A stretch of 64,000 nucleotides of DNA from NCBI RefSeq assembly GCF_030272615.1, contig NC_081415.1, forward strand, positions 623,161,740-623,225,739, given 5' to 3'. Shown here piece after piece: positions 24,090 through 35,559 of this stretch. Position 1 is the stretch's first letter, and the number at the start of each line of letters is the position of its first letter. Origin of the DNA: Cryptomeria japonica. Taxonomy: Eukaryota; Streptophyta; Pinopsida; Cupressales; Cupressaceae. The notes beneath the pieces were generated by a model. It ran no database searches. It was not told the origin of the DNA and saw nothing but the letters and a program-made list of their open reading frames with translations. Position numbers and translations under genes: made by a program.

Positions 24090-25000
24090 ATGATATGCCT
24101 CATTTCACCTGCTTTTCTATCGGGCTGGCCACGTGTCACATCCTAGTTGGTTCCGGGGTTCTTGTCCTGCCATCTTAGTACAACCTGGACTCACTACCAG
24201 AATGAATGTCTTCCATCGGATCAACCTTAATCTACGTTCTTTATTTATTCCTCCCAATTGCTTCTTTAGTGGGCCCCACTACTTGGTCACCAAGTCACAT
24301 GAGATAGCTAGGTGAGCAAATTTTCCTTGTGGCTTAGCAACCACCGTCGGATCTATGCGATCAAATCTGCTCAATCTTTACTCTGGCTGATCTGTGTTCT
24401 TGTGTCATGTCATCAATGTGTGTCACCCTTTATTTTCTCACGGGTCCACTTTGTCTTCCATCTGGACTTGGACCCACCTTATCGCCAAGTTGCGGTGATA
24501 ACCTGGGCGAGCAATGTTTCCTTGTGGCTTAGCGACCACCGTCAGATTTGTCCACTTGGTCGTTGGATGTGATCAATCACTCGATCTTTACTCTTGGTCT
24601 ACTCATAGTTCTTCGTCTTCTCTCTACCATGTGGTGCATCCTCATTTTCTCTGAGCCCACCTAGACGACCACCTGGACTGCCACCTATCATGAGGGTATT
24701 ATTTCTGAGCACTTCACACTATGGTATAGTGATAGTAATGGATAGCCCTAGAATGTCACTCCATCATTCAATCTCTCTTGATCTGATGGTCGATCTTTAC
24801 TGACTTGCCATGCCACATCATCAGTCACCAAGTCACAATGATAATCCAATGTGCATCTTTTCATTCTGACATAGCGACAGTCGTTAGATCTTCGTGATCT
24901 GCATTTGATCTTTACTGACTTGTTTGACCTTAAACCTCTTCCCACTAGCTGGTCACAAAATTAAGACGACTTGAGATGCACACGTGTGCGGGGTCCACAG
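24090..25000. repeat. GC-richer block with degenerate repeats
   Basis: CCTTGTGGCTTAGCAACCACCGTCGGAT near 24,328 recurs as CCTTGTGGCTTAGCGACCACCGTCAGAT near 24,521. A weaker form, CATAGCGACAGTCGTTAGATC, lies near 24,870. Other phrases recur with it (GATCTTTACTC, GATCTTTACTGACTTG, TCACCAAGTCACA). Composition is clearly less AT-rich than its neighbours. No frame is convincing. It may be an LTR of an unrecognised element. Confidence 0.55.
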
Positions 25001-25691
25001 GGCAACGAGACACTTCTTGTCAAAAGCTTGTAAGCTTTGACACTATAGTTATATGTGACTTCATATTTAAATATTATAAAATCCCTTCATGTAGCCAATG
25101 TGGGATGAAAGGTCCTTCTGCTTGGTGACTAAAAATGCTTGAAAGTTCTCTAGCCTTTTAAAACTCTCTTTGGTGCCCAAGTGAAAACTTTACATAGGCC
25201 GATTGCATTTTCTCTAAGTTTCTTTTGGCATTAAGGTTTTAATAGCTACACCACTTCATCTGTAATGGAGCATAATATCTTTGTGATCTACAACATGCTG
25301 AGCTCAACCCTCGTGGGAGCCACATTTTAACCCACATGCTATCTTACTTTCCTATATCTGCACATGAAGCAAACAAGTTAGATAAAAATAGTGCATTTCT
25401 CTCTGGTTCCTGATTTGATCTTTTCAAAATGAATGAATGCAAGGCTTCATTAGGGCACTAAATTTTGCATATGCAAAATTTGGTAACATTTTGGCGACTT
25501 CTACAGAGTGTTTGCCTGCTAAACACTATAGACCAGTCATGGCTTATCCATTGGGCTTATGGGGTCATTTCAGCTCTTCCAACTCTGAAAACTTCTTGAA
25601 TTTTGTAAACCCTCTTCTGTACCTCAACATTTCAAAGCAAAACAATAGTAAAATAAACTAAAAACAAACCTTCATAACTCTATTTAAGATA

Positions 25692-25827
25692 GACTCTGTT
25701 TAAGACAGAGTCAGAGAACATGTGCATCCTGTGCACTTATGGAAAGCTCAACTGAAACTGAAAAACTACTCTATCCTACCCTAACCAAGTGTGAAACTTG
25801 GTTATACAAAACCATTCACTGGTTTTG
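25692..25827. repeat. Cluster of four short perfect inverted repeats
   Basis: GACTCTG/CAGAGTC (25692-25712), GTGCA/TGCAC (25722-25736), TAACCAAGT/ACTTGGTTA (25782-25804) and CAAAACCA/TGGTTTTG (25807-25827) lie in a row within 136 bp. Confidence 0.7.
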
Positions 25828-25939
25828 AGAAATGACATCCTTTTCTTCTCAGCTTAAGAAGTTTCAAAATCTTATGAACAACTGAGAAGAAAGATAGTAC
25901 GAAGAGGTGCCTCACATAATGCTATAAGAGTATTGTAAG

Positions 25940-26190
25940 TATGAAAATAACATGGCCTACCTCTTTTGTTTTTTCATATATACTGCTATCAGTGAGGTTA
26001 TAGGTAAGATGATAACCTTTTATTGAAGTTTCATTTTTAGGCATAAGCTCATATTGTATTGTCTTTTTGGCCTCCAATCTGGAAAGATATCTTATAGGAC
26101 AACCCCTTGTGTGAACAAATCTTGGGCCCTCCTTGCTGGTTTCTACTCTATCAATTGTCTCGTGAACCATAATTGTTTCCTCCACCTGAG
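25940..26190 (-). pseudogene. Exon-like fragment of an unidentified protein gene
   Basis: Between an acceptor-like ATACTCAG and a donor-like GAG|GTAGGC, the minus strand is open and reads MVHETIDRVETSKEGPRFVH, RGCPIRYLSRLEAKKTIQYE and LTYNLTDSSIYE. The composition is that of an ordinary globular protein and unlike the shadow frames around it. Further left-to-right homologous-looking frames extend to about 26,500 on the same strand (INQEVSIFSSIIEDFCSYIA, then a stop), suggesting a second exon or continuation. I do not recognise the family. It may be a gene fragment carried by a mobile element. Confidence 0.4.
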
Positions 26191-26629
26191 TATGCTAATC
26201 AAAATTTTTTCTTTCCAAAGGTATCAAGTTATCAGCAATATAAGAACAAAAATCTTCAATGATGCTTGAGAAAATACTCACCTCTTGGTTAATTTCACTA
26301 TGCTGAGTATTGTTTACTACACTTTGTTGATTGCTTTCAAGGATTTTACCATGGAAATCTGTCTTGCTGATTTTCTTGCTCTACCTAAACCAAATTTGCC
26401 TCTAGATCGACCTCCTGAACCTTCTCAACAACATTGTCCTCTATTTCATGCTCATGAATCAACACTTTGTGACTGTCATGTGTATGCTCTTTTTTATCAC
26501 AACCCTATCGTTGCAACCGAATGTCTTCAGAAAAAGACCCCTTATTATCTAAATCTATAACAAAAACCTATAGATCATCCCAAAACGTGTCCTCTTCATC
26601 ATTCATTTTATTTTTCTTTAAGACTGTTT

Positions 26630-28390
26630 TATTGCTGTTGATGGTGGTATCACTAATGAGGAATCTGATGGTGATGCTAATCAAGACATTGTGTTTGTAG
26701 CCATTAAAGAAGAGATGTCAGACTAGAAGGCATTAGTATCCAGGATGGATAACTCTAATGATTGGATCATTGATAGTGGTTGTTCACATCACATGACCGA
26801 TGATCAAAGAAACTTTCTTTCTTTGAAGGAATTTGATTGAAGAGTTGTAAGATTTGGTAATGAGTCACCCTACATGGTTAAAGGTAAGGGAACTATTTAT
26901 TTTAATGGAAAGAGTAGTGCAGACGATGTCTACTGGGTTGAAGGTTTAAAGCATATTATTTTGAGTGTGGCACAACTCAATGACATAGGATACCCATTAG
27001 AGTTTTAAAATGGTATGTACAAAATCTATGGCAATAAAGGTGAACTTATTGCAACCGAGAAGAAAACTAAAGGTATCTTGTTTCACCTTAATCCTAAAGT
27101 TAGCAATTATTTAATTGCAAAGATAGATGATAGTGGCTTTGGCATAGGAGATTTTGTCATATAAAGTTTGATAACATAATTAAAGTGAGTAAGTCCATGA
27201 TAGTGAGAGGTTTGCCTCAATTAGACAAACCAGTTAATGCTCTATGCAAAGAATGTCAGTTGGGAAAAATGACATCCTCAACTTTCAAGAGCAAATCTTT
27301 TTCAGCGGAACATTTGTTAGATTTATTTCATATAGATCTTTGTGGACCACTAAGAACAAAAAGTATTCAAGGTGACATATATTTTATGATCTTCACTAAT
27401 GATTGCTCAAGGATGATGTGGGTCACATTCTTGAAGGATAAGACTGAAGCTTTTGGTAAGTTCAAGGCATTTAGGGCCTTAGCTGAGAAAGAGAGCGGTA
27501 AGAAGATAAAGCGTTTGAGGATAGATAAGGGCAGTGAATTTGCTTATGAGGAATTCACTAGGTATTGTGAAGAAAATGGTATCAAACGACAACTTTCTAC
27601 ACCAAGGAAACCACATCAGAATGGTATCACAAAGAGAAACAACCAATCAATTGTTGAAGCTGCTAGGACAATGTTGATACAAGGAGGTGTAGCAAAAAAT
27701 TTCTAGAGAGAAGCTATCATTACAACTGTCTACACTATGAACCGGATTTTGGTAAAGAGAGGTAAGGACACAACTCCTTATGAATATTGGTATGGTAGAT
27801 CACCTGATGTTAGTTATGTCAGAATATTTGGAAGCAAATGTTTTATTAATAGAGGTGATTATATTAGCAAATTTGAGGATGAAAGTGATGAAGGTATATT
27901 TCTTGGCTATTCCACCAAGAGTAATGGCTACAAGTGTTTTAACAGCCGAACACAGAGAATTATTGAGAGTGTTGATGTTTGAGTGGATGAAAATCCTAAA
28001 GTCTCAGAGGAAACTAGTTCAGAGAAAAAGGATGAAGATCCTTGCATTTTGATTTTGGAACCAGAAACTATGAAATTCAAAACCAACAAAGCAAATATTC
28101 ATGTACCAGTTCAACCGAAATAGATAAATTTAGAAGAAGATGATGATAATGAAGAAGTTGAACTTGAAGATAATGATCATGTTATTCTAGGATATGTGAG
28201 ACTGAATCACAATCCTAAACAAATTATTGGGGATAAGGATGTTGGACTACTAATGAGAAGAAGAATCAAAGAGAATTCATGCATAATCTCCACTATTGAA
28301 CCAAGAACTGCTAAGGAAGCATTTGGTGATGATCAGTGGTTTAAAGCTATGGAGGAGGAATTAGATCAATTGAGAAGAACAACACATGGA
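26630..28390 (+). pseudogene. Copia 1 protease and integrase
   Basis: Protease: DWIIDSGCSHHMTDDQRNF near 26,760, with the D-S-G active site intact. The GAG-pre-integrase segment is decayed around 27,100-27,180. The integrase core runs from 27,185: DLFHIDLCGP holds the first catalytic Asp and LRIDKGSEFAYEEF the second. HQNGITKRNNQ has Lys (AAG, 27632-27634) where the catalytic Glu should be. TAG at 27,704 replaces the Trp seen in Copia 2 (TTCTGGAGA). Then come YEYWYGRSPDVSYVRIFGSK, a TGA at 27,980 and a TAG at 28,121 (both also present in Copia 2), and the linker TAKEAFGDDQWFKAMEEEL before a frameshift near 28,385. Confidence 0.9.
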
Positions 28391-28399
28391 CCCTAGTAC

Positions 28400-29830
28400 C
28401 CCGACAAGCAAATAAAAATGTGATAGGTACTAAGTGGCTATTCAGGAACAAGTTGAATGAAGATGGTGTTGTAGTTCACAACAAAGGTAGGTTGGTTTGC
28501 AAAGGTTATGCACAAGAGGAAGGAGAAGACTATGGTGAGACTTTTGCACCAGTGGCAAGACTGGAAGGTGTTAGAAATTTACTTGCATTTGCAGCACAAT
28601 AAATTCAAGGTATACTAGATGGATGTTAAGAATGCATTTTTGAATGGGATACTAGAAGAAGAAGTATGCATTGAGCAACCAAATGGTTATGCTCCAACTG
28701 ATAAGAAAGACATGGTATGTAGATTGCATAAAGATTTATATGGATTAAAGCAGGCACCGAGAGCATGGTATGAAAGGATTCATACACATCAGATGAAGAT
28801 AGGCTTTCTGAGAATGAGTGATGATAGTAACATTTATCTCAAATCTAAAGGAGATAAAATACTAGTGAGTGAAGTATTTGTTGATGATATTATATTTGGA
28901 GGTAATGATGACATGAGCCTCAGTTTTGCAAATGAAATGAAAAATGAGTTTGAAATGTCTTTAGTTGGAGAAATAAAAAATTTCATAGGACTACAAATAC
29001 AACAAATGAAGAATGGTATTTTCATCACATATTCTAAGTATGTGAAAGAGGTCTTGAAGACATTTGGCATGAGTGATTGTAAACTAGTTGGGACACCTAT
29101 GGTTACAGGTAATAAGTTGTCTAAGGAAGATGAGTCCAAATCTGTTGATGAGAAGGAATACAACTCAATGATTGTGAAATTGAACTATGTTGTTCACAAT
29201 AGACCACACATAGCTCATGAAATTGGCATAGTTGCTAGATTCTAGAAGAATCCTAAGGAAACACATCTGATAGCAACCAAAAGAATTTTTAGATATCTCA
29301 AAGGTACTGTTGATTATGGGTTATGGTATCCATATGCAGAATTTTTTACTTGAAGGTGTACATAGATGCAGATTGGGCAGGAAATGTTGATGACCGACAA
29401 AGCACAACTGATGGATCATTTTTTCTTGGAGGAAGACTTGTTTCATGGAGTAGTAAGAAGCAGAGTTGTAGTTCACAATCTACTATTGAAGTTGAGTATG
29501 TTGCAGCTTACATGAATTGTACACAAGCTATATGGATGATGTACATTTTGGAAGGTTTTAAGATGAATATTTGAGAACCTATACAAATTTTATGTGATAA
29601 TACAAGTGCCATAAATATTTCCAAGAACCTTGTTTTGCAAGCACGAACCAAGCATATTGAATTGAAGTATCATTTCTTGAGGGAAAAAGTATAGAGTAAA
29701 GATGTGATCTTGGAGCATGTTTCTACCAAGGAGCAGCTTGTAGATATTTTTACTAAACCTCTACCTAATACTACTTTTGAGTATCTTAGAAGTCAGTTGG
29801 GGGTTGTCCCTCTTCACGAAGTCAGTTAAG
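28400..29830 (+). pseudogene. Copia 1 reverse transcriptase and RNase H
   Basis: RT begins NVIGTKWLFRNKLNEDGVVV. A frameshift near 28,600 leads into YQMDVKNAFLNGILEEEVCI, LYGLKQAPRAWYERI and the catalytic FVDDIIFGG. TAG at 29,243 stands where Copia 2 has CAG (Gln). After another shift near 29,340 the RNase H part reads VYIDADWAGNVDDRQSTTDG, LVSWSSKKQSC, IEVEYVAAYMNCTQAIW, ARTKHIELKYHFLREKV, TAG again where Copia 2 has CAG, and VDIFTKPLPNTTFEYL. The element is dead, but the motifs place it in the same family group as Copia 2. Confidence 0.92.
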
Positions 29831-29879
29831 TATGATGTAGATTACATTAGTCCCGGAGCTACTTTCATAATTTTATAGA

Positions 29880-30980
29880 AGGATTGGTGTAGAAGTTAAC
29901 AACATCATTTAAAATCTTAATTAACTCATACCCATGAATTTTGCCTATCACTAGAGTAAACCAATATAGATAACCATAGTATGCTCGTAGGCCATAACAT
30001 TTAAACTAGTATACCAAAAGACAAGATTAAAACTAGTCTTAGATAAGAGCATCATTAGAAGACACGAAGTCCTATAAGTCTTAGAAAAAACAAGAAACAT
30101 AAAGATAACATTAGAAATAAAATGACACATAGCCCAATAAACCAGTAGGAGAAACAAATACTAATTAGAGCCACGAAGCAACCCCTAGTTTCTTGAAATC
30201 TTTTGGAGGTGGTCTTTCTAGACATCTTGGTCTAGATCTTGGTTCAAACTATTCTCCATCTCTTTCTAACCTTTCCCCTACTTCTTCTTGATCTTTATCC
30301 TTATCTTGCTCAAAAAAGACCATGTGGAAGCCTTCCTTGTAATGCCATTGCTAATGAAATAGAGAGTGCAAACTGCCCTTTCCAACTAGGTTTTTCATTT
30401 TTGAAACTCTTTTTCTCTTGACTTAATATCTTTTAGTCTAACTTGCATATCAAAAATTTGAACCTTCAGGCTGGACATTTTGTCATTATCATCATCCTGG
30501 GAAAACTCCTTATTAGTGGCATCTGTGTTTGCTTTAACCTCCTCAAATTTGATAGGAGAACCTGATCTTAGATCCATTAAATTGATCCCTTCCTCTAACT
30601 CATTCTTTAAAATAGTATTGTCCCCATTGAAAACCTTAGTGTCATCTTCCTTTTCATTGTAACCTTCATCTATAGAGTTTTCACTAGATATTTCATTTAA
30701 TGGGGCATACTCTTCATCAATCATAGTGTCACTTATTTTATCCTCCTTTCGAATAACTTTTCTCTTGGAGTCTTTTTCAATTATGTGGGCTAATGGATGA
30801 TCTCCAAGGATATTGTCATATTACATCTGCTCTTTCTTAACATCCCCATCTCTTCTTGACCCAAGCTTTTCTAGGTCAATAGTATGGTCTCAACCAAGGT
30901 CCTAGAGCCTAGTATGAGAAGGTGGATAGTTTTTTTCTTTCTTCTAGATTCACTAGATGTCACTCTGATCCTATAGTTTA
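29880..30980 (-). pseudogene. Unidentified minus-strand frame (acidic, coiled-coil-like)
   Basis: An open run at 30724-30395 reads DEEYAPLNEISSENSIDEGY, DTKVFNGDNTILKNELEEGI and MSSLKVQIFDMQVRLKDIKS. It is rich in Glu, Lys and Asp, with a heptad-like end, unlike shadow frames nearby. It may extend further in both directions with stops. No family was recognised. A retroelement gag or leader ORF is possible because it lies between two Copia remnants, but nothing shows it. Confidence 0.3.
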
Positions 30981-30984
30981 CAAT

Positions 30985-31910
30985 CAGAGGCATGGGGGGA
31001 TCTTATAATTCTTGTTCTCTATGTGGATGATTTGATTCTCACTAGGAGATCTCCTACCATGATTGAGGATACTCAACAATATTTTATGGAGCATTTGATA
31101 TGATCGACCTTTGTCTATTGCATTACTTCCTTGGTCCCCAAGTTCATTTATCTTTTGTTGGTATTTCTATCTTTTAATAGAAGTATGATCTTGATTTGCT
31201 TCAAAGATTTGGGATGTCTGATTTTAATCCAACCTCTACTTCTTTTCAGTCAAGTGTTGTGTAGCCTACTAGTTTAAATACTCCATTAGTTGATGTTATC
31301 TTGTATCGATAGTTGGTTGGTAGCCTTTTGTACTTAACACATGTAGTCATCATAATATTTCATTTATAGTTGGGCTTGTCTCTTTTTTCTCTTAAGATCC
31401 TCATGAGAGTCATTTGAAGGCAACCAAATGTATCTTGAGGTACATTTAGGGCACTATGCAGTTTGGCATTCACTACACATTAGGTGTGACAAATATTGTA
31501 GGCATCATTGACTCAAATAGGGCTGGTGATGTTGATGATCAAAAGTCTACTTTTAGCTTTTTATTTTATCTTGTTTCTAGTCTAGCTTCTTGGTCTTTTA
31601 AGAAGAAAATTCTATTACTTTATCGTCAACTAAGGATGAGTATCGAGGACTAGTTTTGGATAGTAAGTCCCTTCTTTGGCTTCGATAGTTGATGGCTAAG
31701 TTTGGAACTCCTGCTTATCATCCCACCACTCTTTGGTGTGATAATTAGAGTGCCATACATATTTCTTGCAGCCTAATGGATAATCACACACTAAGAACAA
31801 TCATGATGGTGTTATTTCCTTGACGTATTTTCTCAAGGACCAGTAGGTTGCAAACATCTTCACTAAAACTTTGGCATCTCCTTGCTATCTCTTATTGTGA
31901 TCAATATTAG
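30985..31910 (+). pseudogene. Copia 3: reverse transcriptase / RNase H remnant
   Basis: The plus strand reads ILVLYVDDLILTRRSPTMIE (RT catalytic YVDD). In shifting frames it continues LLHYFLGPQVHLSFVGISI, LDLLQRFGMSDFNPT, SHLKATKCILRY and IVGIIDSNRAGDVDDQKST, the RNase H start. It has many stops and at least three frameshifts. Sequence choice (YVDDLILT) differs from the FVDDIIFGG of Copia 1 and 2, so this is another Copia lineage. It leads into a PPT and LTR at 32.18 kb. Confidence 0.8.
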
Positions 31911-32187
31911 GGGTGAAGGAAGTAGTCCTTGGGGGGTCTTTAGGATTCCTCCTTCCTTTCATTTTTTCTTTTTTATCATTTGTCTATTCACTCTTTTGGA
32001 GAGGAGTTTTCTCCCATGGGGCTTTTCTCCTTTTCTCTGATTGTGACATATTTGCATTTCATTGCATTATAGTTGTACATGGGTACCTATTATGGTGATG
32101 TGGTTGAGACACATAAATCTTCTCATATTTCTTTTCAATTTATTGATTGCATCTCTTACATATTTTCCCTAAGTGGCACTTAAGGAG

Positions 32188-32534
32188 GTGTTGGTGTATG
32201 CATTTAGGTTATACACAATTTCTCAAATTTACTTAGGGATACATAATCTTTTAGATACATAGTTGTATATTAGCTACTAGGTTAGCTATATCATTTTCTG
32301 TGCCTTATTTTTTATACCTACTCTTTTTCCTCATTGGGACATTTGTCCTTATTGTCTATACGCTACTTTCTCAAATTATGCTTTATAAAAATGGAGGTTG
32401 TACATTTGTAAATGTCTCATTCTCATCAATGCATTATGTACATTGACTGATAAAATATCTTGTGGTTTCTTCTCATTTATTGGTGAAGGTTTTGTGTTTT
32501 TGTCTTGCAACATAGGCTCTTGAGTGCATCAACA
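32188..32534 (+). mobile_element. 3' LTR of Copia 3
   Basis: GGCACTTAAGGAGG (PPT-like) is followed by TGTTGGTGTATGCATTTAGG, and the block ends GAGTGCATCAACA, giving TG...CA ends over about 347 bp. The PPT and first bases resemble the right-hand start of the nested Copia at 46,748 (TGTTGGTGTAAATA after AAGGGGGG), suggesting related lineages. No second LTR was seen. Confidence 0.65.
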
Positions 32535-33540
32535 CTTTTTAACTAGGTCTTTATTAGTTTTATTTTTATTTTTATCTAGAGACATTTTGCCATTTTATTC
32601 ACGGTAAATAGGAGAACAACCCATAATAGCACAAAGTCCCACCTCAATAAGCCTAGAAAAAATGGGGCAAAGGAACCCAAATCAGTGCCAAATACATCCA
32701 CCAACGAGTGAGAGAAGTGAATCAAAACATATCCTGAAAGAAAAAGATGACACAACCAAACACTCTCCAATCACTGAAACCCCTGCTCCCTAATATCTCA
32801 TAAGAAACAGAGCATTCCACAATAGAGAACACACAAAACATCATAAAATTCAAAGAGGGAGAGCAGTGAGTACTAACCAAGTGTATCTAGACCTTGATGG
32901 AAATGCAAGATCCAAGTGGAAAGAGTCCCAAACTATAAATTCAACCACCAAAGGACACACAGGACCCATGCAAAACCACACTAGTTGGAGGTGTGAAGGA
33001 GAGTGGGTAAAACAATGAACCTATAGGAGGTAATCCCACCACCGAGCACTACCACATCAAAGGGACTTGTGATAGTAGAGACTTGGGAGATCATGATACA
33101 CACAACAAACCCAACACCAAGAGGCATAGCACCACAACCTGTTCTAGGAAAGAAGAGGATTAGTAATGAAAAGCACCAGCAGGAAATGCTACACTGAAGC
33201 CAATCACAGGAGTTGCTTTACCCACCCCTCAACATGATAGGTACAGAGCAACCTACAACAAAAGACCGGAAGAGCCAAAACTCAAACTCTTGAGGGAGAG
33301 GATCCCCCAAAGTAGACCAACCTAGAAGGGGGGAACATAATGAAAAACGGGCCATAAAAATCAATGGTAAAGAAACCCAAAAAAGCCCTTCCCTAATAGA
33401 AATAAATAGGGGAGAAAAATACACCATGAGAACACACAAGGAAGAAAAGAAACAATGGAAAAGAATGTCTTTTCCCACACCAAAGGAACCCATAAAATAG
33501 CTATCACCACAATAGGCAAGCTAGGACCAAGTCAGAGTAA
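32535..33540. other. Stretch without recognisable genes
   Basis: Purine-rich on the plus strand. The open minus frames (32576-32770, 33218-33493) are hydrophobic, with the composition expected from reading A-rich DNA backwards; none is called. Confidence 0.4.
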
Positions 33541-33544
33541 GTAA

Positions 33545-34400
33545 ATTGATACTATTTTATAGAGGTTTAATATGCATGATTATAATATAGTTAATACTTA
33601 TATTTTAATTAGTATTAAATTGAGTTTAGACATGTGTCCAAGTTCTAATAATGATTATAAGGTTATGTCTAAGGTTTCTTATGCTAGTATAGCTAGTATT
33701 TTGATGTATGCATTGTTGTGCACTAGACTCGATATAGCCAAAGTAGTGGGAGTTCTCAGAAGGTTTATGTCTAATCCTGGTAAAGCAAATCAAACTTTTG
33801 TTATGTGGGTGTTTATAAATTTATGAGTACTTTTGATTACTGTATTTTTTATCATGGTACTAATGATGTGTCTAGGTCATTGGACATATAGGGAATTGTT
33901 GATATAGACTAGGTAGGAGAGTTGGACAGATAAAGGTTCACTAGTGGCCATGTATTTACTTTGTTTGGAGGAGCAGTGAGTTGGATGAGTAAGAGGCAAC
34001 CAACTTCTTTATCCATCACTAAAGTAGAGTATATGGTTGCTACTCATATGACCAAGGAGGCAGTATGGCTACAAAGTCTTGGTAATGGCATCAGTTTTGA
34101 TTGCAGGACTATGACAATCGAATGTGACAGTCAGAGTACTATATGTTTGGTGAGTAATCCTATGTATCATGTTCATACTAAGGATGTTTATTTTTAGTTT
34201 CACTTTTTCAAAGAAATGGTTGATAATGGTAAGATATCAATAGAAAAAATTGGCGCTTTGGATGTTGTTGCAAATTCTCTTATGACGCAAGTGACCACAT
34301 AAAAGTTATCTTAGTACTCGAAGGCCATGGGCCTTGATAATTGTACTTGATTTTGTTTTAATATATCTCTTTGATATAATTGAAATGTATGATATCAAGT
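33545..34400 (+). pseudogene. Copia 4: RT end and RNase H of a tobacco-type Copia
   Basis: The plus strand reads FNMHDYN, KVSYASIASILMYALLCTRL, DIAKVVGVLRRFMSNPGKAN, LFGGAVSWMSKRQPTSL, ITKVEYMVATHMTKEAVWL, IECDSQSTICLVSNPMYHV and VDNGKISIEKIGALDVVANS. This is the classic C-terminal end of Copia pol with the RNase H Asp and Glu positions (VEYM, ECDSQS). The start is missing, with two stops in the middle part (33,825-33,960). It is a different lineage from Copia 1-3. Confidence 0.9.
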
Positions 34401-34900
34401 GGGAGAATTTTAGGATAACGTGACACTAACCTTACAATCCTAAGCCATTGATATGTCTCTATGTTTTTCAGACTGTGTTCCCTAGAACATGTAGAAAAAT
34501 ATTAAATATTTTTAATTGAATTTTCAAGAGTTGAAAATGAAGAGGTGATAAATATGAATGAAAATGGATAAAATTCATTCCTTCCTATTTCCATAATGAG
34601 ACAAGAAGGGTCATGCATAAGTAGACCAAGTTTGGGAGGAGAAAAGTCTCCATTTGGGGATCTAAATAGTCATTGAAAGCTACAGAGCACTCAAAATGTA
34701 TAGAGTGTAAGTGGCATTGAGTTTGGCACCCATGGAGAGTCACTTGAAGAGTTATTTATTATTATATTATGTCTATTGCCTATTTATTCTCTAAGGCATG
34801 GGTTTTTGCAAGTAGTTTTGGTCCCCTTTTTTTAGAAATAGAAGTGGTTTTTCCTCTCCCATCTGTCTATGAATTGGAGCCAAGGTACCTTTTTTTTATT
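34395..34900 (+). mobile_element. Probable 3' LTR of Copia 4
   Basis: CAAGTGGGAGAAT at about 34,398 is the usual PPT for this lineage. What follows (TTTAGGATAACGTGACACTAAC) fits a decayed LTR start. It contains a low-complexity T run near 34,895, and its right end is not defined. Confidence 0.45.
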
Positions 34901-35099
34901 GATTAGTTAATCATTTCTTTTTATTAAGGATAAAAAAGGTTTTGAGGGGACTTGAAAACCCTTACAATAGGTTTCGAAGGGACTTGAAATTGAAAATAAA
35001 CAACTACCAAAATACACATCAAGGATAAACAACAACCCAAACTTAGCCTAGAAACAGAGAAATAATAATGTACCTAGCTGAAAAGGAAGAAGGACAAAT

Positions 35100-35550
35100 C
35101 CTTTCACTAGCACAATGGTTTTATCAAGGCTCCCTTAACCTTCATCAGATACCAAGGGTTTTTCTAGGCACCCATATCCTGAACATTGAGATGGATCAAA
35201 GATCTGGAAGGCATAAGTTCCAAAATCTTGCTAATAAATATACAATCACAATATGGGACCAAAGGGTTTTGAAAGGCTTCAATAAGAAGGGTTTTCCTAG
35301 GCTCCCATAACCTATAAAAGAAAATTTGGGCCACAACAGCCCCAAAGCCATATCCTAACCAAAAACAAACACTCTCCAGACAAGGCCCTTGAAAACTATT
35401 AGCATCCAGCCTATCCCTAATAAAAGCAACAAACTAAGGGTTTTTCTAGACTCCCTAAACCATAAAATTGAGTTTTATAGGGCCCCCACAACTAGAAACA
35501 ATGGGTTTTTGAAAGGCTCCCATAACCTTGAATTGGAATAAACCAGAGCC
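35100..35550. repeat. Reiterated mini-motif AAGGGTTTTTCTAGGCTCCCATAACC
   Basis: Variants occur at about 35,120, 35,155, 35,262, 35,290, 35,430 and 35,500: a GGTTTT block, then TCTAGGC or GAAAGGC, then a TCCCATAACC-like end. Spacing is irregular. It is not a simple tandem array. Confidence 0.6.
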
Positions 35551-35559
35551 AAATACCCT

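Larger units (their letters stand above)
26630..29880 (+). mobile_element. Copia 1: Ty1/Copia pol remnant without gag or LTRs
   Basis: This is a 5'- and 3'-truncated Copia element. Homology to Copia 2 starts at the Cys-rich end of gag (VDGGITNEESDGD) and stops shortly after the last RNase H codons (GVVPLHEVS) near 29,830. No PBS, PPT or LTR adjoins it; the nearest related LTR fragment lies at 21.7-23.0 kb. Its domains are listed separately. Confidence 0.9.

Noticed and set aside
33218-33493. Hydrophobic 91-codon minus-strand frame that looks like a membrane protein
   Set aside because: The plus strand is A-rich, so the reverse reads as Phe/Leu-rich in any frame; no start context or homologue.
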